NCBI RefSeq assembly: GCF_004766315.1
Contig: NZ_PVSN01000003.1
Coordinates: 1-64,000 of the forward strand
Length of the DNA: 64,000 bases
Direction: 5' to 3'
Source of the DNA: Weissella confusa
Lineage (GTDB): Bacteria; Bacillota; Bacilli; Lactobacillales; Lactobacillaceae
A program made the translations under genes and the position numbers. The notes under the pieces are model-generated. The model was not told where the DNA came from and searched no databases. It saw only the letters and a program-made list of their open reading frames with translations. Position 1 is the stretch's first letter, and each line of letters starts with the position of its first letter. Shown here piece by piece: positions 8,300 through 16,721 of this stretch.

Positions 8300-9196
8300 A
8301 TGGAAGAAACATTAGAAAAACAACTTGAAAAAGTTATTGAAAGAACTAATCGACCAACGAATATTCTGTTTGTGGGGGCAACAGGATCTGGAAAGAGTTC
8401 TACAATTAACGCACTTTTCAATAATGAAAAAGCAAAGGTCGGTTTTGGTGCTGATCCTGAAACTAAGGATATTCAACAATATGAACTAGGGCATAATCTT
8501 ACGCTGTGGGATTCACCTGGATTCGGAGATAGTAAGGAAAATGACAGACAGTATGCCCAACAAGTCATGACACTACTGCAAAAGAAAGACGCCGATGGTA
8601 AGGCGCTCATTGATTTGGTAGTTGTGATTGCAGATAACGGTTCGCGAGACTTAGGCACTGTGTACCAATTAATTAGTAATGTCATTATTAACAATTTGGC
8701 AGAAGAAGATAAGAACCGTGTTGTTGTGGCATTGAATAAGACTGACCTGTTGGCTGGAGGAAATTATTGGAACAAAGAGACTAACCGACCAGAACCTAAG
8801 TTAGAACTAAAAATTATAGAAAAGGAAGAGTCAGTTCGTAATCGTATTTATGCAGATACTAAAATTAATCCAACAGTATTGTCGTACACAGCTGGCTATT
8901 CAGATGAAGATACACAGCAAAAGCCATGGCAACTTATCAGATTATTAAGCAGTATTCTGGCGGCTGTTCCTGTAGCAAAACGACTAACCGTTGCCAAGAC
9001 GGCAAATCCTGATGCAGAAATGTGGAAGAATGACGAAAATTACGATGAGTATACTGAAGAAGCTGATGACTTATTGTGGGAGACAATTAAAGATCTTGTA
9101 GAAAAGGCAAAGGAATTGATACCTTTTGCAAAGCCGATTATAGAAATCGGTAAAAAGGTATTTCAAATTTTCCCCAAGTTTATGCCTTGGCTGTAA
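8300..9196 (+). CDS. Predicted GTPase of the YfjP/YeeP (COG3596-like) type, copy 1
   Basis: This 298-residue protein has a complete G domain: P-loop GATGSGKS at about 26-33, WDSPGFGDS (G3) at 70-78 and NKTD (G4) at 146-149. An about 100-residue helical C-terminus ends in a hydrophobic stretch (IIEIGKKVFQIFPKFMPWL) that could touch membrane. The family resembles prophage-encoded GTPases of unknown role. Codon use is richer in AAA/ATA than in the flanking genes, suggesting transfer. It is the first of three tandem paralogues; copy 3 is very similar over its whole length. The start has GGGGGAAAAG upstream. Confidence 0.8.
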   Translation: MEETLEKQLEKVIERTNRPTNILFVGATGSGKSSTINALFNNEKAKVGFGADPETKDIQQYELGHNLTLWDSPGFGDSKENDRQYAQQVMTLLQKKDADGKALIDLVVVIADNGSRDLGTVYQLISNVIINNLAEEDKNRVVVALNKTDLLAGGNYWNKETNRPEPKLELKIIEKEESVRNRIYADTKINPTVLSYTAGYSDEDTQQKPWQLIRLLSSILAAVPVAKRLTVAKTANPDAEMWKNDENYDEYTEEADDLLWETIKDLVEKAKELIPFAKPIIEIGKKVFQIFPKFMPWL

Positions 9197-9205
9197 AGCC
9201 ATTTT

Positions 9206-9850
9206 ATGGTCAATAGCATGATGAAAATACCTGAAAAGTTAAAATACACACCATTAGACATTGTGTTCATTGGACCATCTGGCACTGGAAAATCAAGTGC
9301 GATTAACAGGCTACTTGGGCAAAATGTCGCAAGTGTCGGTGATATTGATCCAGAAACTAGTAGCATACAGTCATATAACTTAACGGATAACGTGCGAATC
9401 TGAGACACTCCGGGTTATGGCGATAGTGTTCAAAATGATGAGATGTACTTTGAATCGTTAGAGCAATTGTTAAATCGCCAATATCACACGCTCGGAGGAG
9501 AACGCTCTGTTATTTATTTGGTGGACCTTGTGGTGTTAATTATCGATGCGCCAAGTAGAGACATTGGTACTGTGACTGGCATTTTAGATAGGTTAAAGTC
9601 TATCGGATTTTCGGCAAATCGCATTATTTTAGTAGCAAATCGTTTCGACCTAATTCAGTCGAAAAAAGAAAAGCTTCCCGGAGCAATGCGTAAAAGAGGA
9701 AATGTATTGAGGAAAAGGATTCAAGAAGAAACAGGTTATGATCTAAATCGTCCGATATTTATCTCTTCAAATACAACTGAGGGTATAGATCAATTACTTG
9801 AGGAAATTTTTAGCAAAGCTAGTTTGGGAAATAGGAAGCGATATTTGTAG
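9206..9850 (+). pseudogene. Predicted GTPase, copy 2, broken by a stop in the G3 motif
   Basis: The frame encodes a shorter (214-residue) GTPase: P-loop GPSGTGKSS, then a TGA at 9401-9403 exactly where the paralogues have the Trp of WDSPG. It continues in the same frame with DTPGYGDS, an NRFD (G4-like) motif and a typical ending. A single TGG-to-TGA change explains it. Without read-through both halves are non-functional, since no good start follows the stop. It lies 9 bases after copy 1. It is less similar to copies 1 and 3 than they are to each other. Confidence 0.8.
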
Positions 9851-9894
9851 TTAGAAATTTGATGGATTTATTAGTTAATGGGAAGGATGGAAAT

Positions 9895-10794
9895 ATGGGA
9901 GATAATTTAGATAGTCAATTGATGGATGTCATTAGGCGAACAGATAGGCCAACAAACATTTTATTTGTTGGCGCAACTGGATCTGGGAAAAGCTCTACAA
10001 TAAATGCACTGTTCAATAGCGAAAAGGCGAAAATTGGATTTGGAGCTGACCCAGAAACAAAAAACATAGCAAAATATGAATTGGGTGAAAACGTTACACT
10101 TTGGGACTCTCCGGGACTGGGTGACAGTAAAGAAAATGACAAAGAGTATTCAAAGAATATCGCGAGCCTTCTACAAAGAATGGATGATAATGGCAATACG
10201 TTAATTGATTTGGTTGTTGTGATAGCAGACAATAGCTCTCGAAACCTGGGGACTGTGTATCAACTGATTAGTAATGTTATCGTCCCAAATTTGGCCGAAG
10301 CAGATAAAAATCGCATAGTAATTGCACTGAATAAGACGGATTTGCTTGCAGGTGGTATGTATTGGAATCGTGAGGATAATCGCCCGGAACCAAAGCTGGA
10401 ACCTAAGATTGTGGAGAAAGAAGAATCTGTTAGAAATCGTGTATACAACGATACTAAAGTTAATCCGAAAGTAATATCATATGCATCGGGTTTCTCAGAT
10501 GAGGAAATTTCACCGCAACCATGGCAGTTAATTAGATTACTGAGTGAGATAATTGCAGCCGTACCACCAATTAAGCGAATTACGGTTATGAATATGGTTA
10601 ATCAGGATTCTACGGTATGGGAAAACGATGAAAATTATGATCACTATAAGACAACCGTCAAGAATAATTTGGCAGATTCTATCGTGGAAATTGCAGAGTC
10701 TGTTGGAGAGAAAGTTCCGATTTTAAAGCCTTTAACGACTGGCGTGAAGGTGGTTACTAGGTTGGTTGAAGGGTTCTTTGACTTTTTCTTCTAG
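9895..10794 (+). CDS. Predicted GTPase of the YfjP/YeeP type, copy 3
   Basis: This 299-residue near-duplicate of copy 1 has P-loop GATGSGKS, WDSPGLGDS and NKTD, followed by the conserved block RPEPKLEPKIVEKEESVRNR. The C-terminus ends in a hydrophobic patch (VEGFFDFFF). The start at 9895 aligns with copy 1 (MGDNLDSQL against MEETLEKQL) and has GGGAAGGATGG upstream. The longer frame from 9859 is unsupported. No terminator is visible afterwards; the Met T-box promoter follows within 60 bases. Confidence 0.8.
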   Translation: MGDNLDSQLMDVIRRTDRPTNILFVGATGSGKSSTINALFNSEKAKIGFGADPETKNIAKYELGENVTLWDSPGLGDSKENDKEYSKNIASLLQRMDDNGNTLIDLVVVIADNSSRNLGTVYQLISNVIVPNLAEADKNRIVIALNKTDLLAGGMYWNREDNRPEPKLEPKIVEKEESVRNRVYNDTKVNPKVISYASGFSDEEISPQPWQLIRLLSEIIAAVPPIKRITVMNMVNQDSTVWENDENYDHYKTTVKNNLADSIVEIAESVGEKVPILKPLTTGVKVVTRLVEGFFDFFF

Positions 10795-10850
10795 AATGTC
10801 GGATGACATAGAGTAAGTGGTTCTATATTAGAAAAAGATTATAAAAGTTG

Positions 10851-10879
10851 TTGACAAATTAAAAGTATGAGCATACCAT
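10851..10879 (+). promoter_or_regulatory. Promoter of the T-box transcript
   Basis: TTGACA (10851-10856) and TACCAT (10874-10879) with a 17-base spacer, just upstream of the T-box leader. Confidence 0.75.
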
Positions 10880-10887
10880 AATCAACA

Positions 10888-11188
10888 TCAACGAAGACGA
10901 GATGTAGTAGCGGTTGAAAAATCTGCAGAGAGCTAGCGTTTGGTGAAAGCTAGTGATTGGCAAATCGTGAAAATGGTCTCTGAGTTAGTGTGTGACTGCG
11001 ATCAGGTTCTGTAAGTGGTTACCGGGTGCGCCCGTTATAGCGCCAACGTATTTCCGGCGGCTGTCGACTAGTCCAGCTTGAAGGCGTACGTGTAAGCTTA
11101 TTCGGGTGACTGAATAAGAAAACTGGGTGGTAACACGAGTCATTTCGTCCCGGGGATTGTGTCATAAGACACGGTCCCCGGGTTTTTG
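10888..11188 (+). ncRNA. T-box leader, probably methionine-specific
   Basis: The conserved T-box AACTGGGTGGTAACACG lies at 11121-11137, followed by CGTCCC and a strong terminator (CCGGGGA…TCCCCGG, then T5) at 11150-11187. Stem I carries GCAGAGAG, GGTGAAAGC and a specifier region GTGAAAATGGTCTC. There ATG at 10973-10975 is the likely specifier codon. Uncharged tRNA-Met would therefore allow read-through into the MetQ-like gene. Met T-boxes on methionine transport genes are known in Lactobacillales. Confidence 0.9.
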
Positions 11189-11257
11189 TTTATTCGGCCA
11201 AATAAACAGCCATCAAAGATAGGTTAATGAATTGGGTTTAAACGGAGAGTGGAAATT

Positions 11258-12151
11258 ATGAGCAAGAAGATTATTACAAGTGCAGTTTTGGCATTGGCAG
11301 TGGCCGGCGCAGTTATCCCAGCAACATCAGTTGTGGCATCAGCAAAGGAATTGAAGACGGTGAAGGTGGGAATCAATTCACCATCTAAGACAGATCAAGC
11401 CGTTTGGAACATCGTTAAGAAGAATGGTGAGAAGCGCGGTATCAAGATTAAGTTGATTACCTTTACGGATTTCAACCAACCGAACGCGGCATTGAAGCAA
11501 GGTAATATTGATGCAAACTCCTTCCAACACTACGCCTTCTTGTCAGATTGGAATAAGGCGCACAAGGCAGATTTGCAACCAGTTGGTGAGACGGTTTTGG
11601 GACCTGGTCGCTTGTACTCAGATAAGTACAAGTCAGTGAAGGACATTCCAGACGGTGGGACGATTGCAGTTGCTAACGATCCAACTAACGAAGCGCGTGC
11701 CTTGTTCTTGTTGCAAGCAGCTGGCTTGATTAAGATTAAGGCAGGTGTCACAAGCCCAACTGTTCGTGACATCGTTTCAAGTTCTAAGAATTTGCACGTG
11801 AAGGAATTGGCAGCGGATCAAACGTTGGCTAGCTTGAATTCAGTTGATGCCGCCGTTATTTCAGCTACGTTCGTTGAAGCAGCTGGTCGCAACCCAAACT
11901 CAGCTATCTACGTTTGGAACGCAAACAACAAGCAATCACACCAATGGGTGAACATTATTGCAGCGCGTCATGGCGATGCTAAGAAGTGGTATATTAAGGC
12001 TTTGGTAAAGTCATACCAAACGAAGGAAGTTGGACAATACATCAACGACCACAACAACGGTACGGAAATCGCAGCTTGGAAGGGTGCCCCTAAGGCTACG
12101 GTTGTGACGGCCGATACGGCTAGCGATGCGTCATCTGCATCATCAAACTAA
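11258..12151 (+). CDS. metQ: MetQ/NlpA-family methionine-binding protein of an ABC importer
   Basis: This 297-residue exported protein has a signal peptide at residues 1-30 with an Ala-X-Ala-type end (VVASAKEL). The NLPA/MetQ fold is seen in VKVGINSPSKTDQAVW, FQHYAFLSDWNKAHKADLQPVG, GGTIAVANDPTNEARALFLLQAAGLI and the D-AVIS hinge. The Met T-box upstream supports methionine as ligand. There is no lipobox cysteine, which is unusual for this family in Gram-positives. No metN or metI is adjacent; a peptidase follows. The ATG at 11258 has GGAGAG eight bases upstream. Confidence 0.88.
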   Translation: MSKKIITSAVLALAVAGAVIPATSVVASAKELKTVKVGINSPSKTDQAVWNIVKKNGEKRGIKIKLITFTDFNQPNAALKQGNIDANSFQHYAFLSDWNKAHKADLQPVGETVLGPGRLYSDKYKSVKDIPDGGTIAVANDPTNEARALFLLQAAGLIKIKAGVTSPTVRDIVSSSKNLHVKELAADQTLASLNSVDAAVISATFVEAAGRNPNSAIYVWNANNKQSHQWVNIIAARHGDAKKWYIKALVKSYQTKEVGQYINDHNNGTEIAAWKGAPKATVVTADTASDASSASSN

Positions 12152-12173
12152 TCAAAAAATCGAGGGGATTTGA

Positions 12174-14045
12174 ATGGCAACAGCACTAGGAAACATCAGG
12201 GGAATCGCACGTCCAACGATTGTTGGTCAAACGCTATATGCGACGGAAAGTGTCGCGGACGAAATTGGGAATCGTTATCAAACGAATTTGGTGGTTGTGA
12301 ACGAGACGGATACGACCACGTTGGTGAATGACGTAACCGATTTGCAAGGAACGACACAGGCTATTTTCTATCAGCATGATGAGCAACTATACCGCCGTTC
12401 TGTTGCTGGCGAAACGGTGCAATTAACGCATCAAAGTGATTCCATCACGAGTTTTGTGCCAACACCTGATGGGGCGGGTGTTGTGTTTGCTGTTCAAGTT
12501 GAAACACAAGCATCGTTTAATGCCGTCAGTGAGCGACCAACGGTGCGATATTATACGAAGCGTCATTATAAAGATGACGGCGTGGGCTTTATCGATGAGC
12601 AACGTCGCTTTGAGATTTATCAAGCCACGGCTTCTGGGGTGACACGTTTATTGGGTGAGTTCTCGTTGCCGGTTAAGGTTGCAGATGCGACTGATACGCA
12701 GGCGGTCATTATTGTGCAAACGAACGACGAGGACGCGCACGAATATCGTTCAGAATTACGCACGATTGATTTTGAAACTAAGACGCAAACCACAGTGGCC
12801 ACGAATTTGGCACAGATTTATGAAGCGACAATTGCACCAGATGCAACGCAAATTTTGGCTCTTGGCAACGATGATCAATATCCTAATCGACGCGCAGTGA
12901 GCCTACATTATTATGATGGTCATCAAACACGATTGGTTTTTGATGACGAAGAATTGTTGGCAGAACCCAATTCTGATGTCATCGTGCAGGGGCAAGGACG
13001 CCATGTGCGTTGGTTGGATTCAGAAACGTACATCTTTGAAACTGGCTATCGCGGACACACGCGTCTGTATCAAGGAACGGTAGCTGGTGAAATTACGCGA
13101 CTACTTGATGAGCAACAACTGCTAACTGATTTTGTGATTGCTGATCGTGAATTGTTCATTGCGCAACAAGATACGCGTCACCCAAGCCGTTTGATTACAG
13201 TCGATTTAGACACGCATGAACAAACGGTGCGTTATGATGCTAATCCGACGTTGTCGTTTACGGCAGCTGAAAAATTCACGTTTGCTAGTGAAGACGGTTC
13301 GGATGTGGATGGGTGGTTCTTGCCAGCGCATTCAGAGGAGCCAGCACCAGTTGTGCTATATGTTCACGGTGGCCCTCATGGTGCTTATGGGGATGCGTTC
13401 TTCTGGGAATTCCAACGCTTTGCGGAAGCGGGATACAACGTTGTCTTTACGAATCCGCATGGTTCAACGACATACAGCCAAGCGTTTATCAATGCAGTAG
13501 TAAACCATTATGGTGAACAAGATTATCGCGATGTATTAGCGGGCTTAGATAGGGCTATTGAACGCTATGCGGATAAGATTGATGCGACCCGAAAAATCAT
13601 TATTGGTGGGTCGTATGGTGGTTTTATGACGACTTGGGCAATTGGTCATACTGATCGATTCCAAGCGGCCGTTTCACAACGACCAGTAACAGAGTGGCTA
13701 CATCTAACAGGTGCCAGTGACATTGGGTATAACTTCGTTGCTGACGAAATGGGCGCAACGCCATATACGGAAGCTGGCCGAGCAGAATTGATTAAGCGCT
13801 CGCCAATTACGTACGCTGGAGCAGTTAAAACACCACTACTAATGATGCATGGTGAATATGATTTACGGACACCAATTGCGCAAACGGAAATGTATTTCAC
13901 GGCGGTGAAGACGTTGACGGATACGCCGGTTGAAATGGTACGTTTCCCACAATCATGGCACGGTGTATCTCGTAACGGCTTACCGAACTTACGCGATGCG
14001 CGACTGACTGTCATGTTTGAATGGTTAAATAAGACGCTTAAATAA
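12174..14045 (+). CDS. S9-family serine peptidase (prolyl oligopeptidase/acylaminoacyl peptidase type)
   Basis: This 623-residue cytosolic protein has an N-terminal beta-propeller-like region (about 1-370) and a C-terminal alpha/beta-hydrolase domain. The hydrolase domain has VLYVHGGPHGAYG, nucleophile Ser480 in GGSYGGF, Asp563 in EYDLRTP and His596 in SWHGVSRNG. It would release amino acids or dipeptides from small peptides. It lies 22 bases after metQ with no terminator, so it is likely under the same Met T-box and may supply methionine from peptides (inference). The start has GAGGGG upstream. Confidence 0.9.
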   Translation: MATALGNIRGIARPTIVGQTLYATESVADEIGNRYQTNLVVVNETDTTTLVNDVTDLQGTTQAIFYQHDEQLYRRSVAGETVQLTHQSDSITSFVPTPDGAGVVFAVQVETQASFNAVSERPTVRYYTKRHYKDDGVGFIDEQRRFEIYQATASGVTRLLGEFSLPVKVADATDTQAVIIVQTNDEDAHEYRSELRTIDFETKTQTTVATNLAQIYEATIAPDATQILALGNDDQYPNRRAVSLHYYDGHQTRLVFDDEELLAEPNSDVIVQGQGRHVRWLDSETYIFETGYRGHTRLYQGTVAGEITRLLDEQQLLTDFVIADRELFIAQQDTRHPSRLITVDLDTHEQTVRYDANPTLSFTAAEKFTFASEDGSDVDGWFLPAHSEEPAPVVLYVHGGPHGAYGDAFFWEFQRFAEAGYNVVFTNPHGSTTYSQAFINAVVNHYGEQDYRDVLAGLDRAIERYADKIDATRKIIIGGSYGGFMTTWAIGHTDRFQAAVSQRPVTEWLHLTGASDIGYNFVADEMGATPYTEAGRAELIKRSPITYAGAVKTPLLMMHGEYDLRTPIAQTEMYFTAVKTLTDTPVEMVRFPQSWHGVSRNGLPNLRDARLTVMFEWLNKTLK

Positions 14046-14050
14046 TGAAA

Positions 14051-14093
14051 AAATCAGCCATCTCTCAACTTGCGTTGGGGGATGGCTGATTTG
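14051..14093 (+). terminator. Rho-independent terminator
   Basis: AAATCAGCCATC pairs with GATGGCTGATTT. It ends the metQ-peptidase transcript; the T tract is short. Confidence 0.7.
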
Positions 14094-14120
14094 CTATATG
14101 TATGTCAATTTAGGTGCCAA

Positions 14121-14136
14121 TGTTTCACGTGGAACA
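14121..14136. promoter_or_regulatory. parS site (ParB/Spo0J binding)
   Basis: TGTTTCACGTGGAACA reads on the other strand as TGTTCCACGTGAAACA, an exact match to the consensus TGTTNCACGTGAAACA. It is intergenic. Confidence 0.8.
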
Positions 14137-14162
14137 TTGGCGAATATGTATCGTTTTAAAAC

Positions 14163-14180
14163 GGCAGGTGATTTTACCAT
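14163..14180 (+). repeat. Inverted repeat, left copy
   Basis: GGCAGGTGATTTTACCAT is matched in inverted orientation, 17 of 18 bases, at 14636-14653. The pair brackets the small minus-strand gene at 14224-14496. Confidence 0.6.
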
Positions 14181-14223
14181 ATGTTTGGGGAAAGTGGTCA
14201 AGTTTGACCGCTTCCGTGAATCT

Positions 14224-14496
14224 TTAAGCGAGTTGAGGTGTGATTGTATTGTTGATCCAATCAGTTAGTTCATCAATACCAGTGCCCTTGTGAGAAACTG
14301 GATGGCTGAACCCCTCATTAATGAAATGCCAACTTGCAGTTTGACCATCATTCCCATAGGAAACGAAGTGGATCTTCAGCGAACCGTTTTCCCAGTTGCG
14401 AATGAGTGCCGGGCTGGCTTGCGCACCTTGGTAAAAGGTGAAGCCGTTAGCTGCAGCAAAGTCAGCGACAAGTTGTGTGTAAATATTTTCGTTCAT
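14224..14496 (-). CDS. Small protein of unknown function
   Basis: This 90-residue soluble protein starts MNENIYTQLVADFAAANGF, with several aromatic residues (WENGSLKIHFVSYG, SWHFINEGF). I recognise no family. The start at 14496 has AAGGAG upstream; the longer frame to 14529 has none. It stands alone on the minus strand, flanked by the 18-bp inverted repeats and by a parS site downstream. Confidence 0.6.
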   Translation of the reverse strand: MNENIYTQLVADFAAANGFTFYQGAQASPALIRNWENGSLKIHFVSYGNDGQTASWHFINEGFSHPVSHKGTGIDELTDWINNTITPQLA

Positions 14497-14635
14497 CAGT
14501 ATGCTCCTTGATTTGTGTAATCTGTTCACGACAACATTGGTAATATTCAGTTGTAAATGTCTCTCCTTCCGTTGGTATATCTATCATTATAATGACGAAA
14601 AAAAATAAATGGTAGTCTAGTAATTATTGGGTTTC

Positions 14636-14653
14636 ATGCTAAAATCACCTGCC
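14636..14653 (-). repeat. Inverted repeat, right copy
   Basis: ATGCTAAAATCACCTGCC is the inverted partner of 14163-14180 with one mismatch. Confidence 0.6.
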
Positions 14654-14668
14654 AAAATGAATCAGTAG

Positions 14669-14702
14669 AGCCAAACGATTTGAAAGTCGTTTGGCTTTTT
14701 TG
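14669..14702 (+). terminator. Rho-independent terminator without an obvious gene
   Basis: AGCCAAACGA and TCGTTTGGCT form a perfect stem with a T6 tract. No coding region precedes it on the plus strand. Confidence 0.8.
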
Positions 14703-14707
14703 ATTAA

Positions 14708-14740
14708 ACGACAAATAATGTCGCGCGCAATTCCTATACT
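14708..14740 (+). promoter_or_regulatory. Palindromic promoter, copy 1 of 3
   Basis: The palindrome CGACAAATAATGTCG (14709-14723) precedes TATACT (14735-14740). Counted from ACGACA to the -10 box there are 21 bases, identical to copies 2 and 3. There is no good -35 at 17 bases, so a regulator or special sigma factor is likely to bind the palindrome. Confidence 0.65.
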
Positions 14741-14770
14741 TGTGTCATCAAGTAAGACGAGGTGATTGAA

Positions 14771-15238
14771 ATGATGTATCGAAAAGGCGATTTTGTTGCG
14801 AATTTGGTGGCGCAAAATTTTCATGGTGAAGCGCTGGACGTATCAGATATGGCGATGTTTTTGAGTGATGCGATTAAAACCGCAAATACGTTACTGGGGT
14901 CAAATCATGAACAAACACTGGCGGGATTAGATATTGCGCTGGTCGGATCAGAAAAGGGGTTCTTGCAGTGGTACGCGGATGCCTTGACTGCAGCTGGTGC
15001 AAATGTTCGTTTGGTTGACGATGCTGACACGGCGTTGTTTGAGACGGATACGGCATTTATGGCAGGTGACATGGCCACGCTAACGGTTGTGCCGTATTTG
15101 TTTAGTGGCGACGAAACATTCAAACGTGCCCAACTCTGGCGTAATCAAGGCGACATCATGGTCACGATGTATCAAACGCCAATTAGTGTGTTGTTGGATA
15201 TCGAAACATGGTGGACAAATCAACATAACGACAAATAA
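14771..15238 (+). CDS. Unknown protein under the palindromic promoter
   Basis: This 155-residue soluble, acidic protein is of unknown family. The centre (GLDIALVGSEKGFLQWYADALTAAGANVRLVDD) looks like one beta-alpha-beta Rossmann-type unit, and FMAGDMATLTVVPYLFSGDE follows. ATG at 14771 has GAGGTG seven bases upstream; a GTG at 14762 is possible. Its stop codon lies inside the palindrome of the next promoter. Confidence 0.6.
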   Translation: MMYRKGDFVANLVAQNFHGEALDVSDMAMFLSDAIKTANTLLGSNHEQTLAGLDIALVGSEKGFLQWYADALTAAGANVRLVDDADTALFETDTAFMAGDMATLTVVPYLFSGDETFKRAQLWRNQGDIMVTMYQTPISVLLDIETWWTNQHNDK

Positions 15239-15260
15239 TGTCGCGAACGTTTCGTAATAT
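15228..15260 (+). promoter_or_regulatory. Palindromic promoter, copy 2 of 3
   Basis: CGACAAATAATGTCG (15229-15243) with -10 TAATAT (15255-15260), again 21 bases after ACGACA. It overlaps the end of the preceding gene. Confidence 0.65.
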
Positions 15261-15291
15261 GAGGTCATACAAGAAGAAAGAGGTCTGATAA

Positions 15292-15708
15292 ATGGCAAAG
15301 AATAATGAAATTGAAAAGCTGGTTAAGCTTGGCGAATATGAAGCGGAGTCGTTGACGCCACTTGGTGGATGGCACTTGTTTGGTAACGCTGAAACGCTAG
15401 CATTGCGTAAGCTGCCTATGTTTAATGAGTTGATTGCTGAAGACACACCAACGATTCAGCAACTAAGTGAGCAAAAGGAGGCTAGAATTTTCAGTGCTCG
15501 TGAGAAGGCAATTCGTAAGGTGGTTGGGGATGTGCCGCTCAATGTGCTTGATCGCTTGGTACGGATTGAAGAACTTGTGAGTCGTGAGTTTGAGTTGCGT
15601 AATCAATATATCGAAGCACGCGATGATTATGAAGATGACGAAGACATCCAAGAAATCTTGGAAAAACTGGCAAGTGTCATGAAGCAACGAATGGAATTGA
15701 CGATTTAA
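15292..15708 (+). CDS. Unknown, mostly helical protein
   Basis: This 138-residue charged protein is of no family I know. The first 55 residues include LTPLGGWHLFGNAETLALRKLPMFNE. The rest is predicted helical, with heptad-like charge patterns (about 60-135, many E, R, K, D), suggesting a coiled coil. The ribosome binding site is AGAAAGAGGT. It belongs to the palindrome-controlled set, and a terminator follows. Confidence 0.6.
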   Translation: MAKNNEIEKLVKLGEYEAESLTPLGGWHLFGNAETLALRKLPMFNELIAEDTPTIQQLSEQKEARIFSAREKAIRKVVGDVPLNVLDRLVRIEELVSREFELRNQYIEARDDYEDDEDIQEILEKLASVMKQRMELTI

Positions 15709-15720
15709 CGAATCAGTGAA

Positions 15721-15750
15721 AAACGCCCGTCAGTTAAATGACGGGCGTTT
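15721..15750. terminator. Bidirectional terminator
   Basis: AAACGCCCGTCA pairs with TGACGGGCGTTT between converging genes. Confidence 0.85.
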
Positions 15751-15752
15751 CG

Positions 15753-16721
15753 TTAGGCATTGTATTGATTGAGCATTTGGTTGATTTCAGCAATGAGCGA
15801 TTCACGCAATGAGATTGGTGAAATCACCGTGACGCGAGCTCCTTGGCCCAGTGCCCACATCTTGAAACCGGAATCGGTAACGGCGGGGATGGTAATGCGC
15901 GTTGGCATGCTATCAGTGCCCTTGCGCTTGATTTTGGCATTGGGGAACTTGTCTAAAGCAGCTGAGACTAATCCGGTGTAGTCGAATTCGACTTGGATGG
16001 TACGACCAATTTGCATCAAGTTATTCGTTTGACGAATCTTTCCTTCTTCCAAACGTTGGTTGTAAGGATACTTGATATGGCGACTTTCTGCTTTGATTTC
16101 GGTGAAACGATCCAGACGATAATACGCATCGCGTTCGGCATGGTTTTCAGTAGCTTGGAAGTGAATGATTACGTAGAAGTAGTATGAATCGAACAGCAAA
16201 CCGGTTGGTAAGCCGAATAGGTGTCGTTCCTCATCTTTTGCATTGGTATAGGTAAAAGCGACGGACTGTTGAGCTTGAATCCAGCCACTAATATCCCAAA
16301 TGAGATTGATTAAATCTTTTTGGTGAGTGACTGGCGTATACGCAAGTTGTTCATTTCGTAGCGTAACGCGGATTTGCTCGGCTTCCTCAGAACTCATCAT
16401 GTCAAGAATGCTTTTGATGAGACGCGTCATTTCACTTTCATTGAATGCGCGACTAGCTAGAACTAGCTTTGCAAGCGTTAGGGCAGCTGCGCTGTCGAAA
16501 GTGTTTTTGCTGGTAAGCAAAATATTTTGAATGGTACCATTTGTATGCAGTTCGGCGGGATAGTTCTCAGTTTGAATGGCTTCTCGAATGGCACTGATAT
16601 CTCGTTGTACTGAACGGATATCAACGTTATGTTCTAGTGCCCAAGATTTTTCGCTAACTGCACCTCCAGAAAGGAGACGCAGAGCGAGATGAAGAGGGCG
16701 GTCAATGTTTGATTTGCTCAT
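15753..16721 (-). CDS. WYL-domain transcriptional regulator
   Basis: This 322-residue protein has an N-terminal winged-helix DNA-binding region (about 1-60, SVQRDISAIREAI resembling the DeoR/HTH_11 recognition helix). The central WYL domain is at about 150-230, and a C-terminal WCX-like region (ITIPAVTDSGFKMWALGQGARV) follows. WYL proteins sense nucleic-acid or nucleotide ligands and often control defence genes. It is divergent from the HNH-like gene and shares a 243-base control region with it, so that gene and the two after it are its likely targets. Confidence 0.88.
   Translation of the reverse strand: MSKSNIDRPLHLALRLLSGGAVSEKSWALEHNVDIRSVQRDISAIREAIQTENYPAELHTNGTIQNILLTSKNTFDSAAALTLAKLVLASRAFNESEMTRLIKSILDMMSSEEAEQIRVTLRNEQLAYTPVTHQKDLINLIWDISGWIQAQQSVAFTYTNAKDEERHLFGLPTGLLFDSYYFYVIIHFQATENHAERDAYYRLDRFTEIKAESRHIKYPYNQRLEEGKIRQTNNLMQIGRTIQVEFDYTGLVSAALDKFPNAKIKRKGTDSMPTRITIPAVTDSGFKMWALGQGARVTVISPISLRESLIAEINQMLNQYNA

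Larger units (their letters stand above)
14497..14770. other. Intergenic with inverted repeat, orphan terminator and palindromic promoter
   Basis: From left to right this holds the upstream region of the minus-strand gene, the right inverted repeat (14636-14653) and a strong terminator (14669-14702) with no plus-strand gene before it. The palindromic promoter of the next gene (14708-14740) follows. The orphan terminator may end a small RNA or read-through transcript. Confidence 0.5.
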
